Assembly (NCBI GenBank): GCA_030698805.1
Contig: JAUYMA010000009.1
Coordinates: 62,001 to 126,000, forward strand
Length of the DNA stretch: 64,000 nt
Direction of reading: 5' to 3'
Origin: Nanobdellota archaeon
GTDB lineage: Archaea; Nanobdellota; Nanobdellia; Pacearchaeales; GW2011-AR1
How positions within the stretch are numbered: the first letter of the stretch is position 1; each line of letters starts with the position of its first letter. The notes under the pieces were generated by a model that was given only the letters and a program-made list of their open reading frames with translations, was not told the DNA's origin and ran no database searches. Positions 50,648-58,781 of the stretch are shown in pieces. Made by a program: the position numbers and the translations under genes.

Positions 50648-51610
50648 TTAGAGGGAAAGTAGCCCTCTTGCATCTGATACCATTGTTTCAACGGTTCGCT
50701 TGGCTCCTGCCCCATCACCAGCCACATAGAACATACAATTGTCAGCGCCTACTATCATAAGGGCGTTACTTATACCCGAAATATCTAAAAATTCTCCCCT
50801 CTCTTTTTTATTAAGGGGGACAAAACCTGCACTTATTCTCCATCCTTCTGCGATATATTCAAATCCTGCAATGCGATCCTCATGATTATCGCCTAATCTG
50901 GCAATGGACACTATAAATCTTCTTTGATCTGCCTCCTCTCTGAGTCTTTCCAGGTCGGTTGTTGTAATCTTTTTGGGAGTGAAATCTTTTGCTCGTAGAG
51001 TTGTTGGGAAGAGACTAGAATCATTTCCTAAGATCGCTGTCTTCATGGGAATATCTCCCACTGACTCTTGATTAAGGATACTCAAGGTATCTTCTGATCC
51101 TGGTTCTGCATATCCGTTTTCTTTGCATTCATGAGCCAATTCATTTAGACTTCTTTTCTGCGCAAGGCCATGCATAATATAGTTGAGAGTACCATTCAGT
51201 ATTGCGTCTATCCGTTTAACATTTTGAGGACTTCTTTTTCTTAAGTGTCTTAGGAGTCTCGATCCTCCTCCTACGGTCGCAGTATAGCCTATCTTTTGCA
51301 AGTGGGGATCAAGTTCCTCTCTGAAATTTGCAAGCGATCCTTTTTCAGCAGTAACTACTGGGATTCCTCTTGACACAAAAGAGAGAGTGTATTTGAATGC
51401 CATTCTTCCATCATCAAAAGTAGGTATAGTGAGAGCAACTAGGTCTGGGGAGTAAGCGTTTAGGTCTTGGTTGCCATGCCCTTCTCTTTTATCAATATCT
51501 TTATATATTCCTGTTCGAGATGCAGCAAAATCTAGCTCCCATCCTTCTTCTTGTGACTGTTTATAAAATTCCCTGCCTAATAGTCCAGGTCCGATTATGC
51601 CTATGCGCAT
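50648..51610 (-). CDS. hom: Homoserine dehydrogenase
   Basis: IGIIGPGLLGREF at the N-terminus is the NAD(P)-binding loop. VVTAEKGSLANF, TATVGGGSRLLRHLR, RIDAILNGTLNYIMHGL and ENGYAEPGSEDT follow in the family order, and GDIPMKTAIL is the lysine-containing segment. The substrate loop deviates from the normal GYAEPDP..D..G.D pattern, though the key Lys remains. It reduces aspartate semialdehyde to homoserine. No other threonine or methionine gene is near it, so it stands alone. Confidence 0.82.
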   Translation of the reverse strand: MRIGIIGPGLLGREFYKQSQEEGWELDFAASRTGIYKDIDKREGHGNQDLNAYSPDLVALTIPTFDDGRMAFKYTLSFVSRGIPVVTAEKGSLANFREELDPHLQKIGYTATVGGGSRLLRHLRKRSPQNVKRIDAILNGTLNYIMHGLAQKRSLNELAHECKENGYAEPGSEDTLSILNQESVGDIPMKTAILGNDSSLFPTTLRAKDFTPKKITTTDLERLREEADQRRFIVSIARLGDNHEDRIAGFEYIAEGWRISAGFVPLNKKERGEFLDISGISNALMIVGADNCMFYVAGDGAGAKRTVETMVSDARGLLSL

Positions 51611-51664
51611 ATTTTTACATAGGAAATGGATTTTTAAAGATAATTATAATTGAGATAGAATCAT

Positions 51665-52093
51665 CTAAGCAGCTAATTCTTCTATTGTAGGAATATGGAT
51701 AGGGGCAGGGATAAATGGAACTAATGGGGAAGACAGCTCTTTTGGTTCTTTTGGCTTTAAGAAATATACAGGGATTACTCCTTCTTTATTATTTTTTAAT
51801 AAGGCGTCCAGAGAATTTCTTAGGTCTTTATCACTTTTGTTTTCCTGAGCTAATCTGCCGTTTACCATAATTATTGAATGAATTTCCGGATGAGTTTCAA
51901 AATATCCCCCCTTCCCAAAAAGGACATCTGAGAAGATTATTTTAGGGGCTACTGAATATTCTAAAGTAGCCCGCTGAATTCCATTATAATGGGCAATTTT
52001 TCCTTCAGGATTTAAGGAGTTAAAATGATCATAAGTTATGCCAAATTGCAGAGGGTTGTAAGTTCTTACCTCAGATAATTTAGGTAACGACAT
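51665..52093 (-). CDS. Hypothetical protein, 142 residues
   Basis: A soluble protein with two strand-rich parts (YNPLQFGITYDHFN, IIFSDVLFGKGGYFETHP then IHSIIMVNGRL) and a Pro-rich C-terminal tail. No family is recognised. Start MSLPKLSEVRTYNP is preceded by AT-rich sequence. It lies between the homoserine dehydrogenase and a divergent zinc-ribbon gene. Confidence 0.62.
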   Translation of the reverse strand: MSLPKLSEVRTYNPLQFGITYDHFNSLNPEGKIAHYNGIQRATLEYSVAPKIIFSDVLFGKGGYFETHPEIHSIIMVNGRLAQENKSDKDLRNSLDALLKNNKEGVIPVYFLKPKEPKELSSPLVPFIPAPIHIPTIEELAA

Positions 52094-52184
52094 ACGGTTT
52101 TATCATTTTTTTACTATTTAAGCTATTCTCTTTTGGCAGGCATACTAGGTTTTATTAATCCTTTAGGTATTTTAATTCTATAAA

Positions 52185-52433
52185 ATGGGAAGAAAAAAGA
52201 GTTTTGTTAAAATTTCTAAAGTAGCAAGCATAAAATGCCTAAACTGTGGAGAAGTTAGCAAAAGGAAAATTCCTAAAGATTCTAGCCCGCAATATTTTGA
52301 TTGTGATAAATGTGGGCAGAGGACTCAGACTCCTGTGGCTTCGTGTTGTATTATCTGTGCTTTTACTGGTAAGAAATGCACTCCAAGTTTGATGATGGAT
52401 GCAAAAATTAAGGGATTAGAGATTAGAATTTAA
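52185..52433 (+). CDS. Small zinc-ribbon protein
   Basis: The 82-residue basic protein has IKCLNCGEV, FDCDKCGQR and SCCIICAFTGKKCTPS. Two CxxC pairs make a zinc ribbon, followed by a CCxxC-x(6)-C cluster that resembles a small ribbon family known from bacteria, with a GDCCVFCSYGSVPCP-type tail. RNA or protein binding is likely. It converges with the next gene at a four-base overlap. Family memory is moderate. Confidence 0.75.
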   Translation: MGRKKSFVKISKVASIKCLNCGEVSKRKIPKDSSPQYFDCDKCGQRTQTPVASCCIICAFTGKKCTPSLMMDAKIKGLEIRI

Positions 52434-52915
52434 GCTTCCTGAGATCTCAGGGAATATTGAATTCTTTCTAAGAGCCAACGGTCATAATCTTTAATTACTG
52501 GGAGACTTGCCATTTTCATTTGCACATCTCTTGTTTGAGGGGCATTTATAAGGGTACTTCTAGTTTCTAATAAATCGCCTACATCTTGGCTTGTTTCCCC
52601 CATATCTGCTGAGAAATTCAAATTTTCCCCTACAAGGCTCACGGTTGCAACAAATTCTATTCCGCATTCTCTGTAAGGCAGAATGGATTCTATTTGGTTA
52701 AGTGAGAATGTACTATATGGCATTATCGTTCTGTTTAAAAGTCCAAAGTATACTAGAGCGTTAGGGTTTCTATTTACCTCAAGCAATTCGCTCATGCGAG
52801 CCAGTAGGAGACGGTGGTTATTTTCAAAACTTTCTAAAGAATTTATCTGAACAAGGTTCTTTCTAAGTGCTGTTTCCTTTATTCCATAAATTTCTTCAAA
52901 TGATGAGATATTCAT
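52430..52915 (-). CDS. Hypothetical protein, 161 residues
   Basis: A soluble mixed-fold protein with a long N-terminal helical part (EIYGIKETALRKNLVQINSLE, SFENNHRLLLARMSELLEV) and a beta-rich middle (ECGIEFVATVSLVGENLNFS), ending in a helix DYDRWLLERIQYSLRSQ. No family or motif is recognised. Upstream AT-rich DNA contains a plausible TATA box. Confidence 0.63.
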   Translation of the reverse strand: MNISSFEEIYGIKETALRKNLVQINSLESFENNHRLLLARMSELLEVNRNPNALVYFGLLNRTIMPYSTFSLNQIESILPYRECGIEFVATVSLVGENLNFSADMGETSQDVGDLLETRSTLINAPQTRDVQMKMASLPVIKDYDRWLLERIQYSLRSQEA

Positions 52916-53046
52916 ATTCTTGGAATTTTTTATACCTTCTTAAATTTTTCCATTGCAAGTATTAAGAAATTTGTTTCTCAAGTCTTGGGAAGTGAAACAT
53001 AAAAGTTTAAAATATAAATAATGGATTGATTATAGGGATTATAAAA

Positions 53047-53358
53047 ATGGAAGCGAAGAAAATAATATACTCTATTGAGGCGATAATTGGCATAGTTTTT
53101 GGAATACTCTTTATAACTACTGCGCTATTGCTTGGAGCAATTACTGGAGAATGGTTTGGAAAATGGACTGCTGAATTGATGTATCCTTTTATTATCCTCG
53201 GAGTAATCTTTATCATCTTTTCAATTACTTATTTTATTGATTTGAGAAAAGATTACAGATGGACTAAAATAGTCAGATTGACTCTAGGTTCGATTATAGC
53301 CTTGGTTTTATTAGCGTTTATAATAATTAGTCTTTATTGGACTATAATAGGTTATTAA
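53047..53358 (+). CDS. Small three-helix membrane protein
   Basis: The 103-residue protein, from MEAKKIIYSIEAIIG, has three membrane helices (IIGIVFGILFITTALLLGAI, LMYPFIILGVIFIIFSITYF, LTLGSIIALVLLAFIIISLYW) joined by a short charged loop. An in-frame ATG at 53026 adds seven residues. Function is unknown. It precedes tRNA-Val by 90 bases. Confidence 0.65.
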   Translation: MEAKKIIYSIEAIIGIVFGILFITTALLLGAITGEWFGKWTAELMYPFIILGVIFIIFSITYFIDLRKDYRWTKIVRLTLGSIIALVLLAFIIISLYWTIIGY

Positions 53359-53447
53359 AGATCTAATTTGTAATAAGACTTGTTTATTTCTTTCATCAAA
53401 ACGCAAACCTTTAAAAAACTCCTATTGATTATACCATTAGCCAAAAA

Positions 53448-53518
53448 GGCCCATTAGGCTAATGGTAGACCGGGTCGTTTACACCGACCATGCGGAGGTC
53501 CGATTCCTCCATGGGCCA
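53448..53518 (+). tRNA. tRNA-Val (anticodon TAC)
   Basis: Acceptor GGCCCAT pairs with ATGGGCC; the D arm, anticodon stem GGTCG/CGACC with loop TTTACAC (TAC), and T arm GGAGG-TCCGATT-CCTCC are complete. The discriminator is A. No intron or CCA is encoded. The next gene begins 13 bases downstream. Confidence 0.95.
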
Positions 53519-53530
53519 CTTCTGATAAAA

Positions 53531-54145
53531 ATGGAAAAAGCTCCGATCTTTGTTCATCCTGGATTTTTGAGAAGACCTGATTCCACTATTCCTGCTAGCA
53601 CAGTTATGCGAGAAAATCCTTATGGGCCATATGGGAAATACTTGCAGAATCTTCGGGACTTCTATAGGGATAATCAAAGACGTTCTGTATTTCTCTTAAA
53701 TATTGCAGGTGGCCAGATTCTCCCCTGTCATGAAGGTTTTGAACCTCGCAAAGAGGACATTGTTCTGGATTTTTCAGAAGAGGTGGATCAATTTGCATTT
53801 TATAGAAAAGAAGGGAGTCATTGGTCAGAAAGAGAGAAAATAAGAAAAGAACAGTTAGCTTCTCATTTACAGAAAGAAGGCATTCTTGATTTTAATTTAG
53901 TCGGAGAAATGGGTCCCAATGAGAAGAACTGCAGAGGCTGTGTCGGGGCCATATGGGAATTTATTTATCCTCACGCGAGGATTATTGGAATGCCCGGATG
54001 CGTATATCCCCTAGTTCCTTATACTTTTACCATAAGCTCTGAAGGCCAAAAAGGTTTTGAGAGGATGATGGGGAGAAAAGATCATTTTTATGAAGAAAGA
54101 TTAAAGATGTTTCAAGATCTTTATCCTGATAAGAAATTTCCATAA
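53531..54145 (+). CDS. Hypothetical protein, 204 residues
   Basis: The start MEKAPIFVHPGFLRRPDSTI lies 13 bases after tRNA-Val; longer frame extensions would run through the tRNA and are rejected. The protein is soluble, with a Cys pair in NCRGCVGAIWEF and IIGMPGCVYPLVPYTF, and a helical C-terminus. No family is recalled. Cysteine pairs might bind a metal. It is possibly cotranscribed with the tRNA. Confidence 0.65.
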   Translation: MEKAPIFVHPGFLRRPDSTIPASTVMRENPYGPYGKYLQNLRDFYRDNQRRSVFLLNIAGGQILPCHEGFEPRKEDIVLDFSEEVDQFAFYRKEGSHWSEREKIRKEQLASHLQKEGILDFNLVGEMGPNEKNCRGCVGAIWEFIYPHARIIGMPGCVYPLVPYTFTISSEGQKGFERMMGRKDHFYEERLKMFQDLYPDKKFP

Positions 54146-54149
54146 TTTA

Positions 54150-54431
54150 TTATCTCAGAAAAACAGGAATATATGGGGCTGTAAGTTCAAGGAGATTATG
54201 TGCAGCAGAGAGGGTTCTTGGAAGTTTCACATTTATTCTTTCAGTGATTTCTTCTGTTGTATCTCGCGCAAGAGAATAGGCGGAATATACGGCAAGTATG
54301 CCTGCGATACCTAGCGCCGGAATATAATCTATACTGTTGGCTAAAACTTCTCTATGGAATGGAGGCGTATAATGGTCAGTTTTATCAATTGTGGTCTTTC
54401 TTTTCTTGTTGAAGAAAATTGTTAATTCCAT
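54150..54431 (-). CDS. Small membrane protein
   Basis: The 93-residue protein has a basic N-terminus (IFFNKKRKTTIDKTDHYTPP), one central hydrophobic helix (YIPALGIAGILAVYSAYSLA), and an amphipathic C-terminal part ending ELTAPYIPVFLR. It is convergent with the preceding gene, four bases away. No family is recognised. Confidence 0.6.
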   Translation of the reverse strand: MELTIFFNKKRKTTIDKTDHYTPPFHREVLANSIDYIPALGIAGILAVYSAYSLARDTTEEITERINVKLPRTLSAAHNLLELTAPYIPVFLR

Positions 54432-54478
54432 ACAAGTTATACCTTATTTTGACTTAAAAATATTATTGTGAATAATCT

Positions 54479-54628
54479 TTAGAATAGATCTGAACAAGAG
54501 CGAAAATAACCGCAGCGAGGACATCTTAATTTGCAACCTCTTTCACTCATTCTAGCGCCACAAGATTCACAGATTTGATAATTGTCAGCCTCATTTTGAA
54601 GATCTATGAATGTATCTTTTTGATCCAT
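54479..54628 (-). CDS. 49-residue zinc-ribbon mini-protein
   Basis: The 49-residue frame encodes two CxxC knuckles: YQICESCGARMSERGCKLRC and RCPRCGYFRSCSDLF. The CPRCGYFRSCSDLF ending matches a conserved mini-ribbon known in other prokaryotes (CPxCGYFxSCSD). The gene is short but has a clean start and normal codon use, and lies in the otherwise empty space between two genes. Nucleic-acid or protein binding is likely. Confidence 0.8.
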   Translation of the reverse strand: MDQKDTFIDLQNEADNYQICESCGARMSERGCKLRCPRCGYFRSCSDLF

Positions 54629-54693
54629 GTTTTGGCCTTTTGATTTGGATAATTGAGCATAACTTTTAAATACACTCCTTCTTATTAATTTTT

Positions 54694-56559
54694 ATGGAAT
54701 CTAAGAAGAATGATGCGGACTTAAAGAGCTCTAAATCCGGAATACCTCCTGTTAAATATGATAAAATTTCTCCAATGGTTCCCGTAGGGTTGACTAACAT
54801 GTCTAATTTGGGGTCCAAGCCTCTCTCTCCTGCAATGCCTGCAGCACAGCCCTTGCCTCAGCAGGCCATTGATTTTGATAAGATAAAAGCTAAACTGGAA
54901 AATTTAAAGAAAAGTATTATCAAGAAATATAGTTTTACTGTCGCTCTTGGCTTGCTGCCAGGGCCTGCATCGCCTTTATTTGAAGAAGATGAGGCAATAC
55001 CTAAGGAAGTTGCGGATACTAAACCTCTTTATTTGATGATGATCATTCCCGAAGAGCATTATAAAAATATTCCAAAAATAAAGCCTGAGATTATTAAATT
55101 TGTTAAGGAGACTGGAGAAAACATCTGGGTATTCATAAAAACGCCTGTAGATTTGTGGAATTACGGGCTGGACAGCAAATTCGAATTTATAGATGCCATT
55201 TCAGGATGTTTCCCATTACATGATAATGGATTTTTGGGAGCACTAAGAGTTGCAAATATACACAAATCTCTTGTTCTCCGAAAGTTCGAGAAGTATGTTG
55301 CAAGTTACTTTATTGCGGGAAGTCTTGTTAGAGGGACAGCAGGAAAAGATTCAGATGTTGATGTATTCGTAGTTATAGATGACACAGATGTAAAAAGAAT
55401 GCCTAGATTGGAATTGCTTGAGAAATTAAGGGGAATTATTTATGATTACATCCGGGAAGCTACTGCTTTGGCAGGAGTAAAGAATATATTAAATGTGCAG
55501 GTTTCTCTTTTAACTGATTTCTGGCAGAGAGTCAGGGATGTTGAACCGGTGGCTTTTACATTTATCAGGGATGGAATTCCTTTCTATGACCGAGGAACAT
55601 TTATTCCATGGAAATTACTGCTTAAAATGGGCAGAATCAAACCTAGCCCTGAAGCAATTGATCTTTATATGAAACAAGGAGAGCAGACAGAAGATTTTGT
55701 TAAGAGAAGATTAATTGACGCAATGGTAGATACTTATTATGGCGTAGTTACTCCTACCCAAGCGATGGTCATGCTTGCTGGAGAAGGTCCTGAAGTTCCT
55801 AAAAATTTAGCTTCTCAAGTAAGGAGCATTTTTGTCGAGAGAGAAAAAATAATGAGTGAAAAAGATCTGAAAACTTTGGAAAAAGCAGTTTATCTTTTCA
55901 AACAGTATGAATATGGCAAGTTAAAGAATTTTTCAGGCAAGGAAGTTGATCAATTTGTAACAGAGGCTCGAGCATACAATAAGATGCTTGCTACTTTAAG
56001 GAAGAAGATTGAAAAAAAGATGCAAGAAAAGACCACTGCAGAAGTATATGGCGAAGTGTTTAATCTGCTTAAGACATTTTTTGGAAACAAGCCTGAAAAG
56101 GAACTTGTTAAAGATTTTGAGGGCAAAATGGTCAAGAAAGGCAAAGTATCTCCAAGATTCATAAAAATATTGAAGGAGCTTGTCAGCTTGAAGGATAAAA
56201 TTAAATCTGGAAAATTAAGCCAGAAAGAAGTTGATAATACTAAGAAAGATGCTATGGAATTATTGAACAGTCTTACTGAATATGCTCAAAGAATGGATCT
56301 GGTATCAGCAGAGAAGGGCACTATGCAAATTATTTACTCTGGCAATAGAAAAGCAGAATTAGTATTGATGGGTAAGATCAATTTCCTTATTGAAGGCAAG
56401 GATATAAGGAAAATCTCTGACGGGAAATTAGTCCCTTCTACAAGAGAAGAGTTCGAGAAAGCTTTAGCAGAAAATAAAGGAGCCTTGAACACTTCAATTT
56501 CTGGGGAAGTATTCAGCATTCTTGAAAAAGAACTCGGAAAGTTTGAAATTGTGATGTAA
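54694..56559 (+). CDS. Large nucleotidyltransferase-domain protein
   Basis: The 621-residue protein has a Pro-rich unstructured N-terminus, then a domain with YFIAGSLVRGTAGKDSDVDVFVVIDD, the GS...DxD motif of the polymerase-beta-like nucleotidyltransferases at about residues 205-230. It is followed by about 350 residues of mostly helical sequence with many Lys/Glu, including a HEPN-like region (EAIDLYMKQGEQTEDFVKRR), and a C-terminal alpha/beta domain. It could be a fused MNT-HEPN-like or RNA-modifying enzyme; substrate is unknown. I recall long proteins of this kind in DPANN genomes. Confidence 0.75.
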   Translation: MESKKNDADLKSSKSGIPPVKYDKISPMVPVGLTNMSNLGSKPLSPAMPAAQPLPQQAIDFDKIKAKLENLKKSIIKKYSFTVALGLLPGPASPLFEEDEAIPKEVADTKPLYLMMIIPEEHYKNIPKIKPEIIKFVKETGENIWVFIKTPVDLWNYGLDSKFEFIDAISGCFPLHDNGFLGALRVANIHKSLVLRKFEKYVASYFIAGSLVRGTAGKDSDVDVFVVIDDTDVKRMPRLELLEKLRGIIYDYIREATALAGVKNILNVQVSLLTDFWQRVRDVEPVAFTFIRDGIPFYDRGTFIPWKLLLKMGRIKPSPEAIDLYMKQGEQTEDFVKRRLIDAMVDTYYGVVTPTQAMVMLAGEGPEVPKNLASQVRSIFVEREKIMSEKDLKTLEKAVYLFKQYEYGKLKNFSGKEVDQFVTEARAYNKMLATLRKKIEKKMQEKTTAEVYGEVFNLLKTFFGNKPEKELVKDFEGKMVKKGKVSPRFIKILKELVSLKDKIKSGKLSQKEVDNTKKDAMELLNSLTEYAQRMDLVSAEKGTMQIIYSGNRKAELVLMGKINFLIEGKDIRKISDGKLVPSTREEFEKALAENKGALNTSISGEVFSILEKELGKFEIVM

Positions 56560-56631
56560 TTTATTATGTCTATATAACTCTAAAGTGGTTACAAGGATAA
56601 AGTTTAAATAATAGTTCTTTCTTGCTTTTTG

Positions 56632-57468
56632 ATGGGACATTATGGCGGAAAACGTAGAGAAGGCGAAAGGCCTGGAGCATCAAAGAATAAGGTTGTTAAA
56701 GAAATGAAACATGGCCGGATAAAGAATGAATCTTCTTCACTTCAAGGCAGAGAAGATCAGCGAGAAAGAATTCTAAAATTATGGAAAGATATTGGTCAAC
56801 AAAGAGATCCTGCAAAGAGAGAGCCACTTTACTTACAAGTTTCAAATGCTATTGCTGGCTGCAGACCTGAAGTTTATTTACCCGACGAAGTTGGGGGAAT
56901 ACAAAAGGCAAGCATTTTTTATGATAATGATGCTTTTCGTTCTTTAACTAGCAGGAATATGGGTATGTATGGAGGAGTTTCTTTGCCTTTGCATCACTTA
57001 GTTAAAATATTAGCTAAAGATGTTTTTCAGCCTGAAGAGATGCATAGGCAGGGAGAAGATCATTATTTGTATATTGTGGGAATGCAAGAGTCTGAAGATC
57101 CAAAACGCTTTGATTTAGATGGAACTAATTTGCACGCGCTCGAAGCATTTCTCTTAGGATTTTCAGGCATGATTCGTAAAGGAGGATCTTTTGAGCTAGA
57201 GATAAATGGGACTTCTGTCCAAGTTCCTTATTCTCAAGATCCTTATCTTTCTGAGAATAATCCTGCTCTCAGAGGGATAAGAAATGTATTGTGTCAGAGA
57301 AGTGTGAGGATGAACGATACTTATGTTCTCGACAGAATTAATGATGGCGGTGAGAGAGTCTCAGGAAAGCTAAGTCTTACTACTCAAATGCATTATTATA
57401 GGGAAGAGGATGCTGATCATACTAAAGTCGCTGTGGCAGTTTCTTCTTTTAGGTTGAAATCTAAATAA
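56632..57468 (+). CDS. Hypothetical protein, 278 residues
   Basis: Starting MGHYGGKRREGERPGASKNK, a basic disordered N-terminus leads to a soluble domain with LYLQVSNAIAGCRPEVYLPD, then SLPLHHLVKILAKDVFQPEE, and a beta-rich end with MNDTYVLDRINDGGERVSGK. No family is recognised. A preceding TTG extends the frame by one codon. It is eight bases before a receiver-like gene, likely the same transcript. Confidence 0.65.
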   Translation: MGHYGGKRREGERPGASKNKVVKEMKHGRIKNESSSLQGREDQRERILKLWKDIGQQRDPAKREPLYLQVSNAIAGCRPEVYLPDEVGGIQKASIFYDNDAFRSLTSRNMGMYGGVSLPLHHLVKILAKDVFQPEEMHRQGEDHYLYIVGMQESEDPKRFDLDGTNLHALEAFLLGFSGMIRKGGSFELEINGTSVQVPYSQDPYLSENNPALRGIRNVLCQRSVRMNDTYVLDRINDGGERVSGKLSLTTQMHYYREEDADHTKVAVAVSSFRLKSK

Positions 57469-57476
57469 CTAATAAG

Positions 57477-57860
57477 ATGAAAACAGCACTCATTGGATTT
57501 CATAATAGAGCTTATTTATCTAATATAAATGATTTATTTAAGAGGAGAGGTTATGAAGTAACTTCAGTTGGCACTCTTGATGATATGTTAAACGCTATGA
57601 GGATTATCGAAGGCAAGCCTTCAAATAATTATGATTGGTACGCCATGGATACTAATTTAGGCAAACCTGGGCAGGGTGACTGCGAGCCTGCAAAGACTAT
57701 CTATCTTCTTGTTGAAGGAAGAGTTGGAGAGGGGTCTGCACATTTTATTTCTCTCACAGGGGCAGGTGCAGCACAAGAAGCGGCTGAGAGAGAAGGAATT
57801 CCGGTTTTGGATAAATGCGATCTTTCTACGAAATTTCTGCCTATGATCAGTAGAGTGTAG
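57477..57860 (+). CDS. Degenerate receiver-like (CheY-fold) protein
   Basis: The 127-residue protein follows the receiver layout: TALIGFHNRAYLSNINDLFK, YEVTSVGTL, DWYAMDTNLG with an Asp at the phosphorylation position, AHFISLTGAG with the Thr, and IPVLDKCDL with the Lys. The acidic pair in strand 1 is replaced by His-Asn, so metal binding may be weakened. No kinase is nearby. It sits immediately after a 278-residue unknown and 42 bases before the eL33 gene. Confidence 0.6.
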   Translation: MKTALIGFHNRAYLSNINDLFKRRGYEVTSVGTLDDMLNAMRIIEGKPSNNYDWYAMDTNLGKPGQGDCEPAKTIYLLVEGRVGEGSAHFISLTGAGAAQEAAEREGIPVLDKCDLSTKFLPMISRV

Positions 57861-57901
57861 TACGCAATAAGCTTTAAAAAGCTGCTTTTCTAGGAAAAAT
57901 C

Positions 57902-58198
57902 ATGAAAGGCATATTAGTACAATTCAGGCGTGGAAGACATACTATTCATGAGAGACATTATTTAATTGATTTAGGATGTATTGGGCGAGACGAAGCCAAG
58001 AAAATGGTTGGAAAGACTGTGGAATGGAAGAGTTCGGCAGGAAAAATAATCTCTGGCAAGATCAGTGATGCTCATGGAAATAAAGGATTAGTAAGGGCTA
58101 TTTTTGAATCTGGATTGCCTGGACAAGCTGTTGCGCAGGATATCGAAATAAAAGATGGCGGAGCCAAAGCTGAGAAAAAAGTGGAGGCCAAGAAGTAA
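57902..58198 (+). CDS. rpl35ae: Ribosomal protein eL33 (L35Ae)
   Basis: MKGILVQFRRGRHTIHERHY and VGKTVEWKSSAGKIISGKIS plus HGNKGLVRAIFESGLPGQAV match L35Ae/eL33, a large-subunit protein shared with eukaryotes. Length 98 with a short Ala/Lys tail. The next gene starts at the following base (58199), so the two ribosomal genes are directly abutted. A TATA-like CTTTAAAAAG lies about 25 bases upstream. Confidence 0.93.
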   Translation: MKGILVQFRRGRHTIHERHYLIDLGCIGRDEAKKMVGKTVEWKSSAGKIISGKISDAHGNKGLVRAIFESGLPGQAVAQDIEIKDGGAKAEKKVEAKK

Positions 58199-58738
58199 AT
58201 GGCATTAAGAAAAGCATTATCTTACTCTAAGAAACCTGCAAGACCTTACACAAGAATTTCCAAAAAAAAAGGCAAGGCTTACATTAAAACTGTTCCTTAT
58301 AGTAAAATAGTCAAATTTGACGGTGGAGATTATGAGGGATATATAAAAGGAAAACATACTCATAAGGTATATTTAATTACTGAAGAAAGAATTCAAGTGA
58401 GGGATAATGCTTTGGAAGCTGGCAGAATGGTTCTTGTCAAGGAAATGGATATTGGCGCCCTTGGCCAGTATTTTTTAAGGGTTAAAGTTCACCCACATCA
58501 TTTTATAAGAGAGAATAAGAGCGCGGCTGCAGTTGCAGGAGCAGACAGAATTTCGACTGGGATGACTCAGTCTTTTGGAACAGTTATTGGCAGGGCAGCG
58601 ATAGTCAATAAAAAGGGAATTGTTTTTTTCATCTCATGTGCAAATGAAAAAGCGGCTCAAGTTGCAAAGGGCGCTTTGAATAAAGTCAAAGCTAAGCTGC
58701 CTTGCAAAACAAGAATTATATTTGAAAAAGTTAGATAA
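58199..58738 (+). CDS. rpl10e: Ribosomal protein uL16 (L10e)
   Basis: The 179-residue protein has RPYTRISKKKGKAYIKTVPY, KIVKFDGG, and VKVHPHHFIRENKSAAAVAG followed by GADRISTGM, the archaeal/eukaryotic uL16 (L10e) pattern. It helps form the peptidyl transferase surroundings and tRNA corridor of the large subunit. It begins immediately after the eL33 stop and ends at 58738. Confidence is high because the His-rich loop and Ser/Gly segment are diagnostic. Confidence 0.94.
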   Translation: MALRKALSYSKKPARPYTRISKKKGKAYIKTVPYSKIVKFDGGDYEGYIKGKHTHKVYLITEERIQVRDNALEAGRMVLVKEMDIGALGQYFLRVKVHPHHFIRENKSAAAVAGADRISTGMTQSFGTVIGRAAIVNKKGIVFFISCANEKAAQVAKGALNKVKAKLPCKTRIIFEKVR

Positions 58739-58781
58739 GCATTTTAATTGATTTTATATAGTCTGATTTTTTATTTCTAAT

